A stretch of 8,228 bases of DNA. Origin: Rickettsiales bacterium (GTDB taxonomy: Bacteria > Pseudomonadota > Alphaproteobacteria > Rickettsiales > UBA8987). The stretch spans positions 1-8,228 of the forward strand of contig JAHDHN010000054.1 of the NCBI GenBank assembly GCA_020631295.1, given 5' to 3'. Positions 1 through 6,618 of the stretch are shown here, piece after piece. The position numbers and the translations under genes were made by a program. Under the pieces are notes generated by a model, which was not told the DNA's origin, searched no databases, and saw nothing but the letters and a program-made list of their open reading frames with translations. Numbering within the stretch: position 1 is the stretch's first letter; each line of letters opens with the position of its first letter.

Positions 1-1736
1 CTGTATTCTGCACCCATAATCACCTCCTTGGGCAACACAATGGTTACCTTGGTGCCGATGCCTTTTAAACTTTCCAAACGCAAAAAGCCGCCATGCAGCT
101 CGGCAAACATTTTTGACAGCGGCAGACCAAGCCCGGTACCGCCCACATTCTTGCCGTCCTCCACCTGATCAAACGGGGAAAGCGCCTTGGGCAAATCTTC
201 TTCACTGATCCCAATACCGGTATCGGACACCATAATTTCCACACGTTGCTTGTCTGTGATGCGGCAGCTCACCTCAATGGTGCCGTGCTTGTCGGTAAAT
301 TTGAATGCGTTGGAGAGCAAATTCAGCATAATCTGGCGCAGTTTTTGTGCATCGGCCTTGATATGCGGGAATTTATTAGGCAAATTTTTGCGCAGATTAA
401 TGCCCTCACGAATGGCCTTATCCTCAAATAAATTAAGCGTTTCGGCCACCAGCTCTGTAAGCGAGAAGCGAGAGATCTTCAGCTCCATTTTGCCGGCCTC
501 GCCCTTGGAGAAATCCAAAATATCGTTAATCATCGTCAGCAGATGATTGCCGCATTGGTTAATATCGTCCAACCGCTCGCTCTGCTTATTATTAATCTTC
601 CCAAAATAGCCCGTTTTGAGCATTTCCGAGAACCCAATAATCGCATTAAGCGGCGTGCGCAGCTCATGGCTCATATTCGCTAAAAAATCCGATTTTGCTT
701 TGCTGGCCATGATCGCTGTTTCTTCAGATGCCTCCACACGGCGCATTTGTTTGGTCAACGCCATGGCGAACAGCGAGATCACCATAATAAACAGCGCCAG
801 TAATACCAAAATGATCGCATCATTAATGCGCTCATCCCACCATTGCTTGAACAAATCCGAGCCATAATTCACCACACCCAGCGTGATGGGCATATGGCGC
901 AGCTGCTTGAAGGAGACTACGCGAAACTCGTCATCAATGCTTTTCTTATCGGCACGAATCACCACATTATCTGCGGTAATACGGCTGCCCAGCTTCTTGC
1001 GCATGTCTGCCACCAGCGCCTGCTCTTGCACATTATGCAGCGATTGGGTCAGCACTTCCTCCTGCTTAAACAAACTATAGCTGGTGCGCTTTTGTGCCTC
1101 CAGCGCATGGATAAATTCTTTGATGTAATTCACATCAATCGCGGCCATGATAATACCGCCAAAGCTGCCATCCAACTCACTGATTTGCCGGGACAGCACA
1201 ATAAAACCGTCATGGTCTTTTATCCAACTTTGCTGTTTGCCGATAAATAAATAGTCCGGATCATCCTGTGTCAGATGCTGCACAAAAAACGGCCTGCCGG
1301 CCACACTCTGTGCATCTTGCAGCCAGGTTTCATAGCCATCTGCACGGGAAATGGCCACCACTTCACCGCGCTTATCCGTCATCACCATCGCTGCAATTTG
1401 TGGCGTTTGTTCAATCCACACGGAAAAATTATGGGTAATGTCACCGCTCAAATTTTGGCCGAATAGCGCATTAAAATACTGGCGCTCCACGGCTCGATTT
1501 AAGGTAAGATGCGTGGCGGTAAAGCTTTGCTCCACATGGTCTGCAAAGGTTTCGGTAAAGCGTTCTGCCGTAAATTGGCTTTCACGCACCGTGTCCCGAT
1601 AGGCGCTGATCGCACGCATGGCTACAATGCCGCAAAACACCAGCATGGCCAGCGCCGAAATAAGCACGACAAAGCGCGCAAATTGGTGCGAAATGCCCTT
1701 TGGCGCGTTTGAGCTAATATGTTGTGGCTTATTCAC
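1..1736 (-). CDS. membrane sensor histidine kinase with periplasmic Cache-like domain (3' end beyond window)
   Basis: About 578 residues are visible and the frame is still open at the left edge. Order: short cytoplasmic N-terminus; transmembrane helix around residues 19-38; periplasmic region about 40-303, with a Cache-like pattern (GFIVLSRQISELDG then IIMAAIDVNYI); second transmembrane helix about 306-327; HisKA with SHELRTPLNAIIGFSEM and phospho-acceptor His357; HATPase with N box NLLSNAFKFT (Asn476), G1 box SDTGIGI (Asp505) and G2 box GGTGLGLPLSK. It should autophosphorylate on His357 in response to an extracytoplasmic ligand and pass phosphate to a response regulator. The start is GTG at 1736, with AAGGAG at 1754-1749 (a long 12-nt spacing); an in-frame TGA lies 27 nt upstream, and no ATG lies between them. 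The reading frame is uninterrupted at every point checked. The ATPase domain ends at the window edge, so a fused receiver domain cannot be excluded. Ligand and partner are unknown. Confidence 0.93.
   Translation of the reverse strand, partial: MNKPQHISSNAPKGISHQFARFVVLISALAMLVFCGIVAMRAISAYRDTVRESQFTAERFTETFADHVEQSFTATHLTLNRAVERQYFNALFGQNLSGDITHNFSVWIEQTPQIAAMVMTDKRGEVVAISRADGYETWLQDAQSVAGRPFFVQHLTQDDPDYLFIGKQQSWIKDHDGFIVLSRQISELDGSFGGIIMAAIDVNYIKEFIHALEAQKRTSYSLFKQEEVLTQSLHNVQEQALVADMRKKLGSRITADNVVIRADKKSIDDEFRVVSFKQLRHMPITLGVVNYGSDLFKQWWDERINDAIILVLLALFIMVISLFAMALTKQMRRVEASEETAIMASKAKSDFLANMSHELRTPLNAIIGFSEMLKTGYFGKINNKQSERLDDINQCGNHLLTMINDILDFSKGEAGKMELKISRFSLTELVAETLNLFEDKAIREGINLRKNLPNKFPHIKADAQKLRQIMLNLLSNAFKFTDKHGTIEVSCRITDKQRVEIMVSDTGIGISEEDLPKALSPFDQVEDGKNVGGTGLGLPLSKMFAELHGGFLRLESLKGIGTKVTIVLPKEVIMGAEY
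15..29 (-). promoter_or_regulatory. strong Shine-Dalgarno sequence and in-frame ATG at the end of the kinase ATPase domain
   Basis: Reading the minus strand, AAGGAGGTGATTATG lies just after the last beta-strand motif of the HATPase domain (VTIVLP). AAGGAGGTGAT matches the usual 16S rRNA anti-Shine-Dalgarno tail over its full length, and the ATG is well spaced. The ATG is in the same frame as the kinase (K-E-V-I-M-G-A-E-Y). It may start a separate downstream protein or be an internal start for a C-terminal domain. It could also be chance, since Lys-Glu-Val can be encoded this way. The sequence to the left is needed to decide. Confidence 0.5.
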
Positions 1737-1904
1737 GAGATATGCCAGCTCCTTTTTGTTTCAAAAAATGCCATAATACAGTGATTTACGGCAATTACCA
1801 GCACTACGCTATCAGCAAATGGTAAAGATTTAGTAAAGAAATGCAGTTAGAATTACCTACAGCATATTGACTTTTTTTCGGAAGCAGGTGAGCAATAGTA
1901 TAAT

Positions 1905-3446
1905 ATGGCAGAGAGCACACATCATAATCAACCGACCGTGTCCGTATCAGAGATTTCCGGTGCTTTAAAGCGCACTGTGGAAGAAGCCTTTGGCTATGTG
2001 CGGGTGCGTGGTGAACTTTCCGGCACCAAGCAGGCGGCCAGCGGCCATCTCTATTATAGCCTCAAAGACGATAAAGCCGTGCTGAGCGGTGTGTGTTGGA
2101 AGGGCCTGGCCTCCAAGCTCAGCTTCACACCGGAAGACGGGCTGGAGGTCATTGCCACCGGCAAACTCAGCACCTATCCTGGCCGAAGTAATTACCAGCT
2201 GATTGCTGAATGGATAGAGCCGGCCGGCGCTGGCGCATTGATGGCACTGCTGGAAAAACGCAAGGCGCAGCTGAAGGCCGAAGGGCTGTTTGACCCTGCC
2301 CGCAAGCGTGCCTTGCCGTTTATGCCACGGCGCATTGCAGTGATCACCAGCCCTACAGGTGCGGTGATTCAAGATATTTTACACCGCGTGCAAGACCGTT
2401 TTCCTGTCCATGTCCAGCTTTTTCCTGTGACGGTGCAGGGCGATAATGCTGCAGCAGAAATGCTTAATGCATTGCAATCCATCACCCGTCTGCAAGAAAA
2501 ACCCGATCTGGTGATTATCGCGCGCGGCGGCGGTTCCATTGAAGATTTATGGCCGTTTAATGATGAGGCCTTGGTGCGCGCCGTGGCCGCCTTTCCGCTG
2601 CCCATCATTAGCGCAGTAGGGCATGAAACCGACACGACATTGATTGATTATGTGTCCGATCAGCGTGCGCCCACGCCCACCGCGGCGGCTGAAATGGCAC
2701 TGCCGGTGCGGGCAGAATGGCAGCATGCGGTGCAGCATCTGGCCACACAGCTTTCACAGCGTCTGCACAGCTTGCTGGTGCGCAAGCAAGAGCTGTTGCA
2801 GCATCTATATGCACGGCGCAAGCGGCCGCTGGATATTGTGCATGCCATGGCACAACAGCTGGATGACAGGAGCGAGCGCTTGCAGCTGGCCATCACACAA
2901 CAATTGCAACAGCAACAAAGCCGCACGGCAGCCATTGCTGCACGGCTGCTAAGCCCGGTGCATGTGCTGGCACGGCGGGAGCTGGCTTGGCAAGCAGCAG
3001 GTGATGCGCTGCAACAATGGGTCCGGACCTATCTGCCGCCGAAACACACGGCACTTATGCATCTCTCGTCCCGCTTTTCTTATGCAATAGAACGGCAGGT
3101 GAACAGTGCCACGCAGCGCATTCTGCCCATTATTCCGCGCTTGCAACAAAGCATGCACAGCATGCTAGAACAGCGTCATACACAAATGCAACATCAGGCC
3201 CAAATGCTGGAGGTGCTGAGCTATAAAAATACCTTGGCACGCGGCTTTGCTGTGGTGCGGGATGCAGGCAAATCACCCATTATCTCTGCCGCACAAGCCG
3301 CCAACAACGCACCTTCCTTCATTGAATTTGCGGATGGTGTAACAGCACTCACCAGCAATAACACCACACCGGCCCTTGCACCACCTCGCCGCAAAAAACC
3401 TACGAAAAAAGCACCAACAGACAATAGCCAGGGTGACTTATTTTAG
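1905..3446 (+). CDS. xseA: exodeoxyribonuclease VII large subunit
   Basis: Large, catalytic subunit of exonuclease VII, which together with several XseB small subunits degrades single-stranded DNA from both ends to oligonucleotides during repair. The 513 residues show the N-terminal OB-fold ssDNA-binding domain (about 12-105, with VSEISGALKRTVEEAFG and VRVRGELSG) and then the nuclease domain with RRIAVITSPTGAVIQDI (142-158), ARGGGSIEDLWPFND (206-220) and GHETDTTLIDYVSDQRAPTP (239-258). A long Gln/Arg/Leu-rich helical part (about 270-435) corresponds to the coiled-coil stalk that carries XseB. LARGFAVV (444-451) and a basic tail ending QGDLF close the protein. It is longer than the 456-residue E. 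coli enzyme, mainly in the stalk and tail. An in-frame TAG at 1896-1898 makes ATG 1905 the earliest start; the candidate ribosome site AGGTGA (1886-1891) is 13 nt away and weak. It diverges from the kinase across 168 bp in which I see no convincing promoter. xseB is not in the window. Confidence 0.97.
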   Translation: MAESTHHNQPTVSVSEISGALKRTVEEAFGYVRVRGELSGTKQAASGHLYYSLKDDKAVLSGVCWKGLASKLSFTPEDGLEVIATGKLSTYPGRSNYQLIAEWIEPAGAGALMALLEKRKAQLKAEGLFDPARKRALPFMPRRIAVITSPTGAVIQDILHRVQDRFPVHVQLFPVTVQGDNAAAEMLNALQSITRLQEKPDLVIIARGGGSIEDLWPFNDEALVRAVAAFPLPIISAVGHETDTTLIDYVSDQRAPTPTAAAEMALPVRAEWQHAVQHLATQLSQRLHSLLVRKQELLQHLYARRKRPLDIVHAMAQQLDDRSERLQLAITQQLQQQQSRTAAIAARLLSPVHVLARRELAWQAAGDALQQWVRTYLPPKHTALMHLSSRFSYAIERQVNSATQRILPIIPRLQQSMHSMLEQRHTQMQHQAQMLEVLSYKNTLARGFAVVRDAGKSPIISAAQAANNAPSFIEFADGVTALTSNNTTPALAPPRRKKPTKKAPTDNSQGDLF

Positions 3447-3465
3447 GGTATATAAGGTCGACTAT

Positions 3466-3502
3466 AAAAAAAGACCCAGATAACGCCTGCGCTATCTGGG
3501 TC
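3466..3502 (-). terminator. intrinsic terminator for the adhesin gene
   Basis: A perfect 10-bp stem, GACCCAGATA (3473-3482) with TATCTGGGTC (3493-3502), encloses a 10-nt loop. On the minus strand it is followed directly by seven T (complement of 3466-3472), the layout of a Rho-independent terminator about 70 nt past the adhesin stop. On the plus strand the hairpin has no U-tract after it, so it would stop xseA transcripts only poorly. Confidence 0.88.
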
Positions 3503-3570
3503 CGTATATGTGTAATGCGCAAAAGCAGCTATGTGTTATATAACTCGCTGCAGCGTGCAAAACATATTGT

Positions 3571-4707
3571 CTACCATTGGAAGCCTAAGCCACCACCAAA
3601 GGTATAGCGTTCAAAATCGGTGCTACTGCCAGAGAGGCGTACAGCAACGCTGTCTGTCAGGCGGCCAGAAAATCCGGCAGCAACGGCGCCGCTACCATCA
3701 AAATCTGCAACACCAAGGCCCAAAGAAAAACGCTTATCTGCGTTCATAAAGTTTGGAATATTGGCCATTGCTATGGATTCCGCAATACCGTCACGGTTAC
3801 GCTCAATACTTTTATCAAAGCCATCCAAGCGCTTGATCACATCAGCACCAAGCTTTGCATGCGTCACAGCGCTGTCTGCAATTTTTGCCTCTGTGATGGC
3901 GGCATCTCCAACAGTAGAGGTTACAACAACACCTGCAGATAGGTCGGCGGATGTAATCGTGCCGTCTGCAATATCATCGCTGGTAATACTACCGTCCACA
4001 ATATTAAGCTGGCCTGCACCACCTGCTGTGGCATCATTACCACCTGCAACTGTTACAGCTACAGATGCAAGGTTACCTTGTGCATTTACTGTCACAATTT
4101 GTTGGTTATTCACATTGCCCGTAGCATCAAACACGCCCTGTGCTGTGATGGTGTGCCCCGCAGCACCAAGCACGATCTGGTTATCCGCAGATGTAGCCGC
4201 ACCAAAACCAATGGCGGTAGAACCTACATGGCTGGCTGTATTTCCAGAACCAATAGCAGTAGCGTTGCTAGCAGAAACGGTATTACCGTTACCAATAGCT
4301 GTCGCATTCTGAGATTGTGTGATAGTATTTTGGAAACCAACGGCTGTACCAGTACGACCATCTTCTATGCTGTTTAACACACCAAATGCACTGGCAGCAT
4401 TTGAATTTGAAGCGTTCGCAGTCACACTGTTACCCACACCCACCGCGGTAGCGTTTAGCGAATCTGCTTCACTTACAGTTCCATTTGAATGGAACGTACC
4501 TGCAACAAAAGAGTGGTTTCCAGAAGCAGTATTGCTCACACCAAAAGTAGCAGCATCATCTCCAGAGGTTGTATTATCTAGGCCCACAGCTGTAGAATTT
4601 GTTCCTGTAGCTGTCGATGAAGCATTCGCTGAATAGGTTTGCGCAAACGTTGCGGTAGACAGAAAGCATACTGCACATGCTGTTAGTGTTAATTTATAAT
4701 TAGTCAT
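3571..4707 (-). CDS. YadA-like trimeric autotransporter adhesin (short form)
   Basis: A 378-residue predicted outer-membrane surface protein, type Vc secretion. Residues 1-22 form a Sec signal peptide (likely cut TFA/Q). Residues about 28-181 are YadA-head repeats of roughly 14 residues with TAVG/ATAIG cores (near 39, 87, 121, 136, 150, 164), ending in the neck-like NQIVLG. Residues about 238-290 carry ITSDDIADG-type repeats resembling those of phage tail fibres. A short helical stalk (about 290-315) leads into the membrane anchor (about 316-378), with FSLGLGVADFDGSGAVAAG and a C-terminal Trp expected to serve as the BAM signal. By family analogy, three chains form one 12-strand barrel that displays the head. 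It is much shorter than YadA-type proteins with long coiled-coil stalks, so the head would sit close to the membrane. AAGGAG (4722-4717) lies 9 nt before ATG. It has its own promoter-like region and terminator, so it is probably monocistronic. Binding target unknown. Confidence 0.9.
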   Translation of the reverse strand: MTNYKLTLTACAVCFLSTATFAQTYSANASSTATGTNSTAVGLDNTTSGDDAATFGVSNTASGNHSFVAGTFHSNGTVSEADSLNATAVGVGNSVTANASNSNAASAFGVLNSIEDGRTGTAVGFQNTITQSQNATAIGNGNTVSASNATAIGSGNTASHVGSTAIGFGAATSADNQIVLGAAGHTITAQGVFDATGNVNNQQIVTVNAQGNLASVAVTVAGGNDATAGGAGQLNIVDGSITSDDIADGTITSADLSAGVVVTSTVGDAAITEAKIADSAVTHAKLGADVIKRLDGFDKSIERNRDGIAESIAMANIPNFMNADKRFSLGLGVADFDGSGAVAAGFSGRLTDSVAVRLSGSSTDFERYTFGGGLGFQW

Positions 4708-4742
4708 TACTATAATCTCCTTGTACTTGACTTAACAACATT

Positions 4743-4770
4743 CTTATATAGCGAAAAATACAAGTAACAA
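4743..4770 (-). promoter_or_regulatory. candidate sigma-70-type promoter of the adhesin gene
   Basis: On the minus strand, TTGTTA (4770-4765) and TATAAG (4748-4743) are separated by 16 nt, about 35 nt upstream of the adhesin start and just before its strong ribosome site. The -35 matches 4 of 6 consensus bases and the -10 matches 5 of 6. The region is AT-rich, so chance matches are easy; this is a candidate only. Confidence 0.45.
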
Positions 4771-4798
4771 CGTTTCTTTTATCGTTCCATATAACGTT
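4769..4798. repeat. three CGTT boxes at exact 12-bp spacing upstream of the adhesin promoter
   Basis: CGTT occurs at 4771-4774, 4783-4786 and 4795-4798, each within A(A/T)CGTT; the two outer copies are the self-complementary AACGTT. The array overlaps the edge of the candidate -35 and extends upstream of it, where an activator or repressor would bind. A 12-bp perfect palindrome, ATTAATATTAAT (4811-4822), lies slightly further upstream. No known regulator consensus was recognised. Confidence 0.4.
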
Positions 4799-4869
4799 TT
4801 GATAATATTGATTAATATTAATTGGGCAGAACTCCTACCCTCCATCAATAAGGGGTGTTTTGGTGAGAT

Positions 4870-5199
4870 TTACTCGCTTTCACCGTCAGGGGCGAGGGTC
4901 ACGGTCAGGCCGTCTAGCTCTGGGTTCATGATGAGCTGGCAAGAGAGGCGGGAATTGTCTTCCACGTCAAAGGCCTCGTCCAGCATATCAACTTCTTCAT
5001 CCTGCTGCTCGGGCAGTTTTTCCAGCCAGTCTTCTGCCACATAGACATGGCACGTGGCGCAAGAGCAACTGCCGCCGCATTCGGCCTTAATGGGCAGGTC
5101 GTGATCACGGATCACTTCCATCACACGCCACCCGTCTGGTGCATCCAGCGTATGCTCCGCACCTTGGCGGTCTGTCACATGAATTTTAAATAGGTCCAT
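4870..5199 (-). CDS. adrenodoxin-type [2Fe-2S] ferredoxin
   Basis: A 109-residue soluble electron carrier. Four cysteines fit the adrenodoxin/ISC-ferredoxin pattern exactly: C41-x5-C47-x2-C50 in the loop ECGGSCSCATCHVYV, and C87 after 36 residues in RLSCQL; C45 is an additional, non-ligand cysteine. The acidic stretch after the cluster loop (EQQDEEVDMLDEAFDVED) corresponds to the helix that docks redox partners in this family. It probably takes electrons from the reductase encoded just upstream (36-bp gap, same strand) and hands them to Fe-S assembly, a cytochrome P450 or another oxygenase; the window does not show which. Start ATG 5199 has the purine-rich AGAGGA just upstream, inside a tandem heptad repeat. 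No strong intrinsic terminator is visible after the stop. The ISC Fdx and P450-associated ferredoxins cannot be told apart from sequence alone here. Confidence 0.93.
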   Translation of the reverse strand: MDLFKIHVTDRQGAEHTLDAPDGWRVMEVIRDHDLPIKAECGGSCSCATCHVYVAEDWLEKLPEQQDEEVDMLDEAFDVEDNSRLSCQLIMNPELDGLTVTLAPDGESE

Positions 5200-5203
5200 T
5201 TTC

Positions 5204-5231
5204 TGTCCTCTGTCCCCTGTCTTCCGTCCTC
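5204..5231. repeat. four tandem 7-bp repeats in the reductase-ferredoxin spacer
   Basis: On the plus strand the units are TGTCCTC, TGTCCCC, TGTCTTC and CGTCCTC, directly abutting. On the transcribed strand they read as RGRRGAC purine-rich units, four in a row. They fill 28 of the 36 bp between the reductase stop and the ferredoxin start, and the unit nearest the start supplies the ferredoxin's Shine-Dalgarno-like AGAGGA. A change in copy number would move extra SD-like cores but not change any coding frame. Confidence 0.75.
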
Positions 5232-5235
5232 CGGT

Positions 5236-6270
5236 TTATGCCGCCACGCCCAGCTTGTTTTGCAGGTCTGTGGAAGAGGTGGTGTATTGGAAGCGCAATT
5301 TTTGGTCCGGATGGATAATTTTAAACGCCGCATGTGCCATCAAGGCTGCCTCATGGAAGCCAGACAGAATCAGTTTCAACTTGCCTGGATAGTAGTTAAT
5401 ATCACCCACTGCAAAAATTCCTGGCTCGCTGGTTTCAAATTTTTCTGTGTCCACCGTGATGGTATTCTCGTGCAGATTCAGGCCAAAATTAGCCACTGGG
5501 CCCAGCTTCATCGTCAGGCCAAAGAACGGCAATAGCGCATCACATTCAATCTGCTGCTCGCCCTCTTCTTTGGTCTTCACCGTAATCGCTTCCAGCTGGC
5601 CATTATCCCCATGCAGCTCTTTAATCTGCCCGATTTTGAGATCCATGGTGCCGGCACTCACCAGTGTGCGCATTTTTTGCACCGTGTCAGGTGCCGCACG
5701 GAAATCATCACGGCGGTGAATGAGGGTCACATGCTTGGCAAGCGGCTGCAAATTCACAGTCCAATCCAGGGCCGAATCACCACCACCGGCAATCACAATT
5801 CTCTTGTCTTTAAACGCTGCCATCTGACGCACAGAATAAAATACCGACGTGCCTTCATACGCATCAATACCCGCAATGGGCGGCTTTTTCGGCACGAAGC
5901 TACCGCCACCGGCAGCAATCACCACCACAGGTGCGCGCAAGGTTTCACCACGGTCGGTGGTGGCTACCCATTTTCCTTCGGCATCCTTCTGCAATGATTC
6001 TACCATTTGGTTCAAATGGAAGGTAGGTGAGAACGGCTTGATCTGCTCCATCAACCGGTCCGTCAACTCCTGGCCGGTGCATTGCGGCACGGCAGGAATA
6101 TCGTAAATCGGCTTTTCCGGATAGAGCTCTGCACATTGGCCGCCTGGCTTGTCCAGAATGTCCACCAAGTGGCATTTCAGGTTCAGCAACCCAAGCTCAA
6201 ACACAGCAAAAAGCCCGCATGGCCCAGCGCCTACAATAATAACATCGGTTTCATGTGCTACAGTGTTCAT
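5236..6270 (-). CDS. ferredoxin-NADP+ reductase, thioredoxin-reductase-like type (FNR2)
   Basis: A 344-residue flavoenzyme that moves electrons between NADPH and ferredoxin (EC 1.18.1.2 predicted). FAD-binding Rossmann motif VGAGPCG lies at 13-19, followed by PGGQCAELYPEKPIYDIPA (42-60), which is characteristic of this family. The NADPH domain has IAGGGDSALDW (160-170) and HRRDDFR (185-191), the latter fitting 2'-phosphate recognition. GIFAVGD (284-290) closes the FAD site, and the tail YTTSSTDLQNKLG matches the C-terminal extension of FNR2 enzymes. There is no CxxC pair in the NADPH domain, so it is not a thioredoxin reductase. Length is normal for the family. Start ATG 6270 has GGAG (6282-6279) 8 nt upstream. 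It is the first gene of a probable two-gene unit with the downstream [2Fe-2S] ferredoxin. The 348-bp spacer upstream holds palindromes that may be operators; I see no confident promoter. Confidence 0.94.
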   Translation of the reverse strand: MNTVAHETDVIIVGAGPCGLFAVFELGLLNLKCHLVDILDKPGGQCAELYPEKPIYDIPAVPQCTGQELTDRLMEQIKPFSPTFHLNQMVESLQKDAEGKWVATTDRGETLRAPVVVIAAGGGSFVPKKPPIAGIDAYEGTSVFYSVRQMAAFKDKRIVIAGGGDSALDWTVNLQPLAKHVTLIHRRDDFRAAPDTVQKMRTLVSAGTMDLKIGQIKELHGDNGQLEAITVKTKEEGEQQIECDALLPFFGLTMKLGPVANFGLNLHENTITVDTEKFETSEPGIFAVGDINYYPGKLKLILSGFHEAALMAHAAFKIIHPDQKLRFQYTTSSTDLQNKLGVAA

Positions 6271-6298
6271 CTCTGTCGCTCCGTTAATAGTGTTTAAT

Positions 6299-6325
6299 GA
6301 TTTTATTGATTACATCAATAAAATC
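6299..6325. repeat. perfect 12-bp inverted repeat resembling an FNR box with short spacer
   Basis: GATTTTATTGAT (6299-6310) and ATCAATAAAATC (6314-6325) are exact complements around TAC. The core reads TTGAT-N3-ATCAA; the classical FNR/Anr site is TTGAT-N4-ATCAA, one base longer. It lies 28 bp upstream of the reductase start, so it could be an operator near the promoter or an RNA hairpin in the leader. Confidence 0.6.
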
Positions 6326-6378
6326 GCCTCGCTCGCTTACGCGGCGCAACCTCAAGGCGTTCGCTCGTTGTTACGAGC
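6325..6378. repeat. GC-rich intergenic block with hairpin and imperfect direct repeats
   Basis: A short GC-rich island in an AT-rich spacer. TCGCTCG occurs at 6329-6335 and 6361-6367, each followed within a few bases by TTACG, suggesting two degenerate units about 32 bp apart. GCTCGT (6363-6368) and ACGAGC (6373-6378) form a perfect 6-bp stem with a TGTT loop; CGCCT (6325-6329) can pair with AGGCG (6355-6359). The composition and hairpins are like REP-type extragenic palindromes, but no known family was recognised. Confidence 0.4.
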
Positions 6379-6393
6379 TGCTTGATGTTGATA

Positions 6394-6422
6394 CTGTTTA
6401 CCAAAATAAATTTTGGAAACAG
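6394..6422. repeat. 29-bp imperfect palindrome, possible operator
   Basis: The core CCAAAATAAATTTTGG (6401-6416) has 7-bp perfect arms around AA. The symmetry continues outward as CTGTTT (6394-6399) with AAACAG (6417-6422), interrupted only by one unpaired A at 6400, giving 13 paired positions. The high symmetry with a minimal centre suggests a dimeric protein site more than an RNA hairpin. TTTTT follows at 6425-6429 on the plus strand, but no plus-strand gene ends here. Confidence 0.5.
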
Positions 6423-6618
6423 AATTTTTAAGGGACTTTCTTTTACTGTGATCGGCTTTATAGTCAAGAAACTATAGTTATTTCAGTTAAAATATGACAG
6501 CCCTCGAAAATAGGCTTTGACGAGCATTGATGGGTAAGCGTATGTAAAAATACGTGCGCAGCAATGTGCAGGCAAAGACAATTTGCAGAGCTGTCAGATT
6601 ATTAAATGATATAACTAT

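Larger units (their letters stand above)
6271..6618. other. 348-bp divergent intergenic region without a gene
   Basis: It separates the start codons of the reductase (minus) and aminotransferase (plus), so it should hold both promoters. It is AT-rich apart from a GC-rich block at 6325-6378. Besides the separately listed inverted repeats, TATAGT/ACTATA (6459-6464 with 6471-6476) forms a 6-bp stem, CGTAT/ATACG (6539-6543 with 6550-6554) a 5-bp stem, and TGACAGC (6495-6501) is complementary to GCTGTCA (6590-6596). TTGACG (6517-6522) followed 18 nt later by TATGTA (6541-6546) is a weak plus-strand promoter candidate. No convincing small ORF or recognisable ncRNA was found. Confidence 0.6.

Noticed and set aside
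187..1712. Several short plus-strand open frames across the left region
   Set aside because: They are shadows of the minus-strand histidine kinase, whose domain motifs are continuous in one frame.
1867..1904. TTGACT (1867-1872) and TATAAT (1899-1904) as an xseA promoter
   Set aside because: The spacer is 26 nt, far too long, and TATAAT abuts the ATG, which would place the transcription start inside the gene.
3620..4312. 230-codon open frame on the plus strand opposite the adhesin gene
   Set aside because: It lies antisense to the head and anchor repeats; its Ala/Pro/Ser/Val-rich sequence is what antisense reading of such repeats gives. The adhesin on the other strand has a signal peptide, ribosome site, domains and terminator.
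4811..4860. Terminator after the ferredoxin gene
   Set aside because: Only weak mismatched stems (GGG...CCC around 4824-4840) are present, without a T-run on the minus strand.
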